A stretch of 64,000 nt of DNA, taken from contig CM049317.1 of assembly GCA_026874595.1 (NCBI GenBank), forward strand, positions 10,512,382 through 10,576,381, read 5' to 3'. How positions within the stretch are numbered: the stretch's first letter is position 1; every line of letters begins with the position of its first letter. Shown here in pieces: positions 49,701-61,200 of the stretch. Both the position numbers and the translations under genes were made by a program. Source of the stretch: Sipunculus nudus (taxonomy: Eukaryota > Annelida > Sipuncula > Golfingiida > Sipunculidae). Under the pieces are notes generated by a model. That model did not search any database and was not told where the DNA came from. It saw only the letters and a program-made list of their open reading frames with translations.

Positions 49701-52700
49701 TCAGGCAACTTCCGGTTGTTACGTCACAGGCAGCGCCACCTGCACATTTACCGCAAGTCTGCGAGCATCCCACTCCCCAGAAACCGGCAGAACAGCCTGG
49801 AAACAACGATTTCAAGCAAGTAATACAAGGATTAATACATAGAAACACATAACATATATAGTTACAGAGAAAAGGATCACAAATGACCCAAGAATGTGTA
49901 CTTTCTCATGCTATCAGCTTATTTTGGTTGTATTCAAAAGTGACCCAGCAAAACTATCCCGGCACACGGACTTACTATCCCAGTTCACCTGTTTGTGCGT
50001 TTTCCATAACAAGACTGTGTGACTATCGAATCTATCCCTTGCTTCACAACTCTTTTTATGTAAGAAACATTAACAAAGAAACTCAGAAGCATCAGCGGTT
50101 TGAAACTAGATAAACTTCGCCACTGATCGAGACCGGAGCAAGCTTATTTGCATCTACGTAAAGGATAAAGCAAAAGTTTTAATGCCAAAAATTGGCGGAA
50201 ACCATAATGTTTTAAGAAGAAACACTATATTTCATGTTTTTATCATTCCTGGTATGTGAATAGGTCCCTTTAAAAGAGGTAAATTAAAAAAACAAATTTA
50301 TTATAATGCTGAATGATTTAGGATTATAAAGAAATAACATTTATGATATGTAATTTTTGTAAACATTATAAAGTAATGCATTTAAATGAATTATTACCCA
50401 CTGATGAACAAATAATGTAAACATGAAAGAGTAGATCTCCCTATTAACACACACATAAGCAGACTGGTGAGGAAAATTATGATATTTTGGCGCAGATAAT
50501 AAACAGTGCGAAGTGTATAATGGGATGTTTGAGTTTTTTAATGTGAGTGAGAAAACAGCGGAGGGAGGAGAAGAGTTAGTGTAATAATAATAATGATAAT
50601 AATAATCATCATCATAATAAGTAGGTAAATAATTCGTACATGAGTAGATCCGGAAGAAAAAGAGAAAGGACAACAGGGAAGAATAGAGAATTTAGTAATG
50701 ATCACCTGCAAAAAAAAATTAGATAAAGAAGGCAGAGAGAAACAAAAGCTGGCGAAGGGAATAAAGAATGAAGTGGTGATGAATAAGAAAGAGGTCACAC
50801 TTACTGGTAGTACAGTAAGTTCCTGAGTATCCGTTAAGGCAGCCATCTTTACAGAGTCCGGTCGCGGCATCGCAAGAACCACTTCTGCACTTGCCACAAG
50901 TCTTGGTACAACCAGCGCCGTAAAACCCGACAGGACAGGCTTGAAAAGAAAAGAAAACATTAAAATGCAACCAGCGATGTAAAACCCAGCAGGACAGGCT
51001 GGAAACGAATCAAATGACATAATACAGCCGATGTCGTTATAGCCTATGACCAAGAGGGGGAGAGACAGACAGGAGCATTGAACTTCTTCTAAAAATTTGC
51101 GGTTACAAGCAATTCAAACAAAAAAAATTGTGATAAGCCTCATGAGATGGCAAAGATTAAGGAGAGAACGACAATGGTCAAAAGTCCCTATAACAGGGTA
51201 CAGATTTTCAACCATCATTATAACAGCCGTAGTATTATTAGTTCGGAAAAGAATATATGTTTGTGATACGAAAGATGCGCAACTAAACCACTGAGTTGGC
51301 ATAGATAAAAAACAAATACAAGAAGACGTCTGACCTGTCTGACAGTTAGTTCCGGAGAAACCAGCAGCACATCCACCGGGGCACGACCCAGTAGAGGGGT
51401 CGCAGGTAGCGCCATCTGCGCATTTGCATGTGAAAGTACATCCAGCGCCAAAGGTGCCCGCAGCGCAAGCTGAAACACACAATATCAATCGTAAGTTTGT
51501 TCCTTTGATTATTTTTTTAGTTTCTCAATTTTTAATTGTTATAAGCAAGCAAACGTGTTTTGACACGATCGAAAGTATTAGTTTAGAACAAGGACTTAAA
51601 AAAGTGGCAAAATTAGCTCCATACATTAAACTCGTTTGCCAATACATTCTTAATATTCTTTTTTTGCGTATAATTCATAGTATCCACTATTGAGTTAACA
51701 TATTCAAAGATATATGAAATATATATATATATATCCTAGTCCAAGTCCGAGATCAGGCTACTCGTATCCTAGTCCAAGTCCGAGTCCAGGCTACTCGTAT
51801 CCTAGTCCAAGTCCGAGATCAGGCTACTCGTATCCTAGTCCAAGTCCGAGTCCGGCTACTCGTATCCTAGTTCAAGTCCGAGATCAGGCTACTCGTATCC
51901 TAGTCCAAGTCCGAGATCAGGCTACTCGTATCCTAGTCCAAGTCCGAGATCAGGCTACTCGTATCCTAGTCCAAGTCCGAGTCCGGCTACTCGTATCCTA
52001 GTTCAAGTCCGAGATCAGGCTACTCGTATCCTAGTCCAAGTCCGAGATCAGGCTACTCGTATCCTAGTCCAAGTCCGAGTCCGGCTACTCGTATCCTAGT
52101 TCAAGTCCGAGATCAGGCTACTCGTATCCTAGTCCAAGTCCGAGATCAGGCTACTCGTATCCTAGTCCAAGTCCGAGTCCAGGCTACTCGTATCCTAGTC
52201 CAAGTCCGAGTCCAGGCTACTCGTATCCTAGTCCAAGTCCGAGATCAGGCTACTCGTATCCTAGTCCAAGTCCGAGATCAGGCTACTCGTATCCTAGTCC
52301 AAGTCCGAGTCCGGCTACTCGTATCCTAGTCCAAGTCCGAGATCAGGCTACTCGTATCCTAGTCCAAGTCCGAGTCCAGGCTACTCGTATCCTAGTCCAA
52401 GTCCGAGATCAGGCTACTCGTATCCTAGTCCAAGTCCGAGTCCGGCTACTCGTATCCTAGTTCAAGTCCGAGATCAGGCTACTCGTATCCTAGACCAAGT
52501 CCGAGATCAGGCTACTCGTATCCTAGTCCAAGTCCGAGTCCAGGCTACTCGTATCCTAGTCCAAGTCCGAGATCAGGCTACTCGTATCCTAGTCCAAGTC
52601 CGAGTCCGGCTACTCGTATCCTAGTTCAAGTCCGAGATCAGGCTACTCGTATCCTAGACCAAGTCCGAGATCAGGCTACTCGTATCCTAGTCCAAGTCCG

Positions 52701-55700
52701 AGTCCAGGCTACTCGTATCCTAGTCCAAGTCCGAGATCAGGCTACTCGTATCCTAGTCCAAGTCCGAGTCCGGCTACTCGTATCCTAGTTCAAGTCCGAG
52801 ATCAGGCTACTCGTATCCTAGTCCAAGTCCGAGATCAGGCTACTCGTATCCTAGTCCAAGTCCGAGTCCAGGCTACTCGTATCCTAGTCCAAGTCCGAGT
52901 CCAGGCTACTCGTATCCTAGTCCAAGTCCGAGATCAGGCTACTCGTATCCTAGTCCAAGTCCGAGATCAGGCTACTCGTATCCTAGTCCAAGTCCGAGAT
53001 CAGGCTACTCGTATCCTAGTCCAAGTCCGAGTCCAGGCTACTCGTATCCTAGTCCAAGTCCGAGTCCAGGCTACTCGTATCCTAGTCCAAGTCCGAGTCC
53101 AGGCTACTCGTATCCTAGTCCAAGTCCGAGTCCAGGCTACTCGTATCCTAGTCCAGGTCCGAGATCAGGCTACTCGTATCCTAGTCCAAGTCCGAGATCA
53201 GGCTACTCGTATCCTAGTCCAAGTCCGAGATCAGGCTACTATTATCCTAGTCCGATTCCTTGAGCTTCCAGTCCGAGTCCACCTTCATCGAGTCCAAGTA
53301 ATCCGGAAGCCAGAATTTTGAATGCAAATTTAAAATTACCATAATTATTTCTATGTTAGTTTGTACATGCATTTACTTGTGTGTTTAGCTACGTTTATCT
53401 CCCGATACGGAGCTGAAGCTTCGCATTTAATTTTTTTTCATTTGTAATATTCAGTCAAGAGTTCGCACAGGTAAATAAATGTCCTAATACCATATGCCAG
53501 AAATTTCCTTCAACCGGACTCGAGATGCACTCGGCCTGATTTCTCAAATCCTTTCCTCTGCGTCTGAGTTCAGGTCCCAGTCCATAACCCCAGAGTCCAA
53601 GTCCGAGTCCCCAAAAAAAGTGGACTCGTGTCCCGACTCGGGTCATAGTCCTGACTCGAGCCCATCATCACTGGTATGATAAAGTTTAAAAGCACACATG
53701 AGTGTTAGGCGGTATATGTAAGTGTTCTTGTTTGTGTGTGTGTACGTGTGTACGCACCTGTCTGACAGGATGTTCCAGAGTATCCAGGAGCGCACGTGTT
53801 GCCTGGACACGCTCCCGTGGTTGAGTCACAGGCGGCACCGTCAGCGCAGTGACATTTAGACAGACAACTGCTTCCGTAAGTACCGGCAGAGCAACCTGAA
53901 ACGTGAAAGGAAAAATGAAAAGCATTCAAAATACTGGCGACATTATATTATAAACTTATTTATTTTACATGGATTGTACAAATAGCTATTATAACTAATC
54001 TTCGCACTCTCCATGGCTCCGATGATGGCGTTCGGTAGTCTACGGGTGGAGGAACCCGGAGAAAACCTATGGCCGTGAGGGCAACTACAACCCACTCCCA
54101 TAGCCACACCGGGGATCGAACCCGGGTCGCCAGCGGAGGGAGCCGAGCGTTTTACCCCTCGGCTATCCGTTGCCTCGACAAGGAAATACATGCACATCAC
54201 ACAGTCATATTTCAAGTTTATAAAACGAATAATCTGCTTTATCTTAACAATACTCATGTTAGTTGAATTTCACGTAGGACCCTCTGAATTTCGTTGGTGA
54301 AGCCTTCCAATTCCCGTGGTAATCCCTATATATTAAATGCTTGAGTGTCGGCATTTTTTTATTTCAGGTAGGATTTTTAACGAGAAAACACCAATATATC
54401 TCTAATCTGTCATGGAAGGAAAGCATCCGAAATTGTAAAATTAAACATACCATAGTGAATTGACAGGAAACATTAAGCTGCATTTAATTTGCCATATAAC
54501 ATCATGACTGTCTGTAATTAAGTACTTTTCTTACCTCCTGTACAGAATGGATAGCTGTATCCTGGTTTACATCCTCCTGTACAATATCCGTTCATCTTGT
54601 TGCATGGAGACTGGTTCAGACAGTTTCCGCACTTATTGGCACATCCCATACCCCAAAGACCGTCAGCGCAGGCTGAAGAAAGAGGCAAGGGTTCCACTGA
54701 TAATCTAAACCAATTTTTGGATGGTACTCTGTATGCGTGAGGATGAAGATATTCATTATAATTCATATTTATTTATAATTTTCATTTAAAAAATAATACG
54801 CTAGGATATCCTATACTCAGTCGATGTCATAATTGTTAACAGGATCTGGGTCGAGGTGTGTATTGTTAAGACAATTGGCTTCTCTATGCTCGGGGTAGGA
54901 ATCATTTAGGCATTACTCTAGAATCTCTTATGGTCAATAGAGATTTGACCATTTTTCCTTTGAGGCTGAGACGGAGATCGGACCCTGACCCTTGCGCCTT
55001 GAAGTCAAATGTCTTTACTACTGAGCTTTAGAATCCAGAAGTTTTCTTACTTTTGTCAGATAAGCATTACTCACATGCTTTTTAATGTACTAAAGTGTAA
55101 AGTTTAGGCCCTGGGCCTACGGACAGATTTGACATGAAAAAAGTCATTAAGAGACTTGTACCAAGCAGAAATATGCTTCATTGAACTCCCTGACATTACG
55201 ATAGTGAATGTAACAATGTCCACTAAATAGTAATATGTCAAAACTTATTGGCCATGGTGCATTATGACTGATTTCCTCAATCCATCTAAGTAAGCCCGTT
55301 CATAGTAATAAACGGTTCGTTTATAGACTTTTGTTTTTTTTTTACATTTAGGAACAATGAACAGAATAATACATTATGGTCGCAAGTGGATATTGAACGT
55401 TCCTTTTCATTAAGTCGACTGGGAGAGTGTTTTAAAAAGATATAATAGTGAGGATGAACATTCACTTAATATCGTGGCCTGATCTACAAGCTGATGTAAC
55501 AGTTGACAGCGTTGATATCCACCAAAGTTTTCCTATATTCACCATTTAAATGTTGAGATTTCTCTACAACACAGAAGCCGCTATACTTACTGATGCCGAG
55601 GAACCCGTCGACCTCCACCTCACACATGGTCAGGTACTCCGCCCTGTCGTTGATCTGGATGCTGAGGTAACGACCTACGAGGACCTCGGAACAGGAGATG

Positions 55701-55839
55701 TTCAGGTACTCCCCGTTACCCGCCTGCTCCGTGTAGGTGGCGCACAGCGCGTTGTTCTGGAAGGTCTTGTTGTTACCGACACGCACGTCAAAGTTGTTCA
55801 GACGCTCTGGCACACCGGGCCCTAGATCAAAATGATATG

Positions 55840-55890
<51 letters not shown>

Positions 55891-56046
55891 AGAGATTATC
55901 AATTTTTTTACTTTGTTCTGCATGTAAGCTCTTGATGAACACTTGTTCTTGTATGTTAGGTTTAAGGTGGAATAGATGTGGTGATATTTACGTGTAGTAT
56001 ATAAATTTATTAATACAATATATGTATAAAACTATATATATAATTT

Positions 56047-56108
<62 letters not shown>

Positions 56109-58180
56109 TGTTGTACTGTATATTCTGTGTATATACTGTATATAATAATTATGCATGGAATCACTGAAAAGACATGTCATGGTATAACACAGGATACACG
56201 CTTATTTATTTAAATAAATATCTCAGGATTAACTATACCACTTCGTAAATTGGCGAAAAGATACGTTGAAAATGTAATGTTAAAAACACTTGAGAACTTT
56301 GAAAAAGATGGGATAATTGATATGGGACGAGAGATGAGTAATCAGTAGAGATAATTAAAGAATCGTCATGGTAACATACATGCAGAGGCTCTGTTCTGGA
56401 TGTGGACGGTACCGATGGCTGCGGGTATCCCGATGTCCACGTACCACCACGCCCTGTCGTCCTGGTTGGTATGAGAACACGAATGTCTCCAGAAGCTGGT
56501 GTCTCGGTTACCGTCGATGGCTCTGTTAGCCACGGCGTTTGAATAGTTACTGGACTGGTACGCCTGCTTGCCCAGCAACACGTTGCCTTTATTATAAAAA
56601 AAATCAATCTTTGTATTTTTGATATAAATTGTAATGGTATCAAAAAAAGACATATTCCACTCCAGATAGCGACACCTATCGGCAGTTTCACACAGTTTTG
56701 GGACGGGTGCACAGATAATGAAGCATCGTATATAGTCATATCTCCAGATCTTAAAGTGAAAACTGACCTTGTCTTTAACAGTAAGTTTCTTTTTCATAAC
56801 ATGTCAGGTTATTTTTCATGATGTTTGCACATACTTAAGGTGCTTTTCCATATGTGCGTAGTCCGTATCCGTAGTTTGTATCCGTAGTCCGCATGCGTAG
56901 TCCGCGAAAATCGCTTTGTAGACTTTTCAACTAGGCCGTTTCCATTCATCCGCATACGTAATCCGTATGTGTAGTCCGAATGAGCACGCTGCCCGGAGCG
57001 ATTTTTGCGCACTACGCATACCAATCATCGTGTCGATTTCGTGTCGATTTCCAACTGGTCATTTCCGGGCATAAGTCTTTTGGAAACCAAACATACTGGC
57101 ATTTTGTTGAATTTTGTTTTCCTTTTTTTCGCACACAATATGTTTTCTGGATGATTGAAGCGTAAACATCACTGCCGCGTATGAAATATTACTAATTATG
57201 ATCTTTTAAAAATTTTATTATTTCAGTTTCATTATTTCAACTTTTGATGCTTATATATACAAGTGTACAATAAATATGTGGTGAAATGGCTTGCAAAAAG
57301 AAAAACTTCAGCTGTAGAACCCCTATCAATACAAAGTACGGACTACTCATATACGTACATATGGAAAACGAACTTTGCGGATACAGACTACGCATACGGA
57401 CTACGCATGCGGACTACGGATACGGACTACGCATTTATGGAAAACCACCTTTATACTCACTGCGCATGCTCGTGGCTAAGGTGCATTTGATAGGGATTTT
57501 TTTTCAATCTCTTATTGTGTCGCTCTTATAGTAGTTTCTGTATAAGCCCTTGTAGGCTCTTCCTGAATATTTTTTTTTATCACGAAAGAGATTCAGAATT
57601 AGAAGTTACTTTTTTTTTTAGCTAAAGCGAATATCTGTTCATTCGATTTGCTGCCAACAGAAAAACGGGTTATTTTATTATTATTCTCAGGCCCAACTTT
57701 AAAGAAAGACTTTAAAACGCAATATATTTGCAATAAGTGAAACGAAGAAAGGACATTTGTACTGAATGCATTATACATTTTTCACATGATTTAATCCTGT
57801 AAGCCAGAGTGTAAACTTGATTATTCTAAGAGAATATCATGAACATTGTTCCAGAAAAGGTAACAGAATAACGTAATTTTTCATTTATCATGGCCATCTT
57901 AATTCTGCATATATAGCGGGAATCAAAACGTAAGTCTTGGAGCTTACTTGAAGATATTTTCCCTGCAATGTATTAAACATAATACAACAGACCTCACTAT
58001 GTTAGAATAATCCTCCAGTCTTCAGACCGTACTTAAAGCGTTACTGTCATCTAAAATTAAGTTGTATCTAATAATGACTTAGGAGAATTCATGAGAAACG
58101 TCATACAACGAAAGACACATCTTGCGACACTAGCATTTATTAACATATCGATTAGATAAACATCGTATAAATATCACATG

Positions 58181-58229
<49 letters not shown>

Positions 58230-58242
58230 TAATTACAACAAC

Positions 58243-58286
<44 letters not shown>

Positions 58287-61200
58287 GTATATTATTATTA
58301 TTATTATTATTGACTGAAGACTAAACTATTTTCAGTCTTACCATCCTGACAGTCGGCTCCCGTCCAGCCATCCACACAGCCGGACATGCACTTGCCGTTG
58401 ACGTTACAGTCTTCCTCCGCGTTAACGCAGTGACACTCCCAGGCGCAGTTAGGTCCAAACTTACCCACTGGGCAAACTGAAAGCGGAAATATTCTGTATT
58501 TATCCACATGTTAACTACAGTACTAAGGTTGCTACTGTTAATGGGTATTTGTATTTGAAAACAGAGAGGACACTGCTTCTTAAGGTCTCTGCAATGAAGT
58601 GGCTGAACCCTGTTTTTGGCGAAATTTGCAGGTTACGACATGAAAGTATGGTAACCCATATAGCACTAAATATATATTTGTGCATTCCATGCCAAGTCTA
58701 TATAGCATCACTTTATAACGACAGTTTAGAGACTTTTAATGACATTTTCCAAGAGACCTAAGCTACGCCAAAAGCCTCTTTGTCACAGTCTAAAATTTCT
58801 GTATGATAAATAAGCTTAGCTAGAACATGAAATATGTGTGCAGTATAGTCTCAAATTAAGCCCATACGTACAAAGAACATCTGTTTGTAACTAACGTTAA
58901 GCGTACTCATGGAAATATATACAAGAAACAACATATTTTTTCCCACATATGATATATGCGCTTGATAAAATTTCGGTTAGTCTTTGATGAAGAGAAGTGG
59001 CGTCCTTTGGTGGAGATTAACATCAACACGGAAATAGCTAATGTGATTTGAATCACGTGTCCACGATACTTACCAGCTTTGGCGTAACCACGGATCATGA
59101 CCTCACACATGGTGAGGTATGTCTGCATGCCGACCAGCTGGACAGACACGTAGCGGCCTTTCAGTGGCTTGTTCTTGCAGTCGAAGATCGCCTTCTCTCC
59201 AGCGCCCACGGCCTCTTCGCGGTACGCACACTCTGCGTTCTGAGTGTAGTCCTCATTATCGCCCACACGCACCATGACTTTGGCAAGACGATCGGCTGAA
59301 ATAAATTTTGGTAAGTCGGTTGTTGCACATACGGAAGGAAAACAGAACGTATCGAATATATATATTTTTTATTTTAACCCATATATCAAATGTTTTACAT
59401 TCTAAAGTAGAAAATAGGTGTGAAATAAGTGGTGAGTATTCCTGCTTCTTAATAAATAAATAAAAAAAAATCACAAGCCACATTATCTAAAGAGGTGTAT
59501 TACATTACATGAGTGTTTAACTACACAAAAAGAATTTACTCTTACATGTTTCTCGGTTGTGATGACATGCAAAAATTCGCTTTTTTCCATTTCATTTCAA
59601 TGTTACGGTGGCATCCAAAAGAGTTGAATGAAATTACAGAGAAATTCAGACTGATAGTAAAGGTCAAAGTCACCACGCATCGCTAAAAACATGCCTCCGA
59701 CTTTTCTCCATTTCTAGTTTGACGCTCCTATCCTAATAATTACTAAAATTGTTGTATAACAGCATACGGCGAGAAATAATTGATTAATTAATAAAACGTA
59801 AAATAAAACAAACAAGAAAAATGTAAATGAAAACAGAAGACAAACAGAATAAATAACAAAGATTTCCCATCGGCATATTGACCATCTGCTTTTCAAGGTG
59901 GCATGAATTTGTTCAAACAAATCGACCAATCATGGAAACATCAATTATCTGATTGCTTCAAATGATATTATGTGTTGAATCGTATCTTTAAGACAGGATT
60001 ACGCAAAACTAGAAAAAAAAAGCATAATGAGGGGTCAGTGCAGACCCATATTTAATTTCTGCAGTTGAATATTTTGCATTGGCCGAGGTATGCGCTCCAC
60101 TGGATGCCTCTCTATTCATAATCAGGGAAATCAGAAACCTCCCCGCAAGAATCAAGAAACATAAACTTAAGACTGATACTTACGGTACAGAACTCTGTTG
60201 AGGATTCTGATGTCATAGATGATGTACTCATCTCCCAAGTCAACCTTCCACCAGGGGTCGCTGGCGAGGTCGGCGTGGGCGCAGTCTCCTTTGAAGATCT
60301 CCGTCCCCTCGTCGCCGACCAGAGCGTTGTTGGCGGAGAACAAGGCCTCGCTGTTCCACAGTGTACTGACCTGTGTGGCGTTCTTTCCCTGACCGATATT
60401 ACCTAGAATATTTTAAAACTAATTTAAGTAATAAATTCCTTGAACTTTAAATTTTGCATCATTTCTAGGTAACAGATGTTCCAGTTGCCTTTGTGTTACG
60501 ACTAATATTCCTTTAAAATTGATGTCAATATAAAAGCTATTGTAATATCCATTTGTTATTTCATTCATCTCTGTAGCAGCTTCATTAGAAACCCTCATAA
60601 TAACGACTGAACTAATATACTTTTTTTAAAGGAAGCACATCCGGACCAAAAATTAAAAATGAATATATTTCGCCCTTGAAATACTTACAAAACTTTTTTG
60701 AATGTCTTTCGGTTTCTTAACTAGAGCAAATCAAGTAAACAATCGAAACAACTGAGACAACCTTGAAATTTTACGTTACTAACCAACAGCGCATCCGGGT
60801 CCTATCCATCCGAGGGCACATCCGCTGGTACAGGAACCGGAAGTCTTGTCACAAACCTCGCTGGTTTCCTTACAGTGACAGTCATAACGACAGCTCTCTC
60901 CGAACTTCCCGTCCACACAAGACTCTGCAACGATGTATGTATCTGTATGTTTTGGGTATAACCGACTCAGTGGATGCTTTTATTTTCATATAGCACAAAG
61001 GTGAAAGAGTACAACATACTTCGTGGTACAGCCCTGAAACATCAAGTTCTAAATGAAATTTATCTTTGGTTGCTTATCCCAATAGAATTTTAGATAAACA
61101 TGCACTAAACTAAATGTTTTAAAAAATGGACAAGACTGGTGTAGTATGATTCTAGTTTTGTATAGCTCAGGACTGATACTTAAGTCCTCTGATAAATCAG

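Noticed and set aside
51714-52001. Open frame rich in Tyr-Pro-Ser repeats on the plus strand
   Set aside because: It is the 33-bp satellite read in frame; 32-bp variants shift the frame every few units and there is no start context or splice support.
54008-54180. tRNA gene
   Set aside because: A and B boxes are good, but there is no 3' acceptor stem closing on the 5' end and a SINE body follows.
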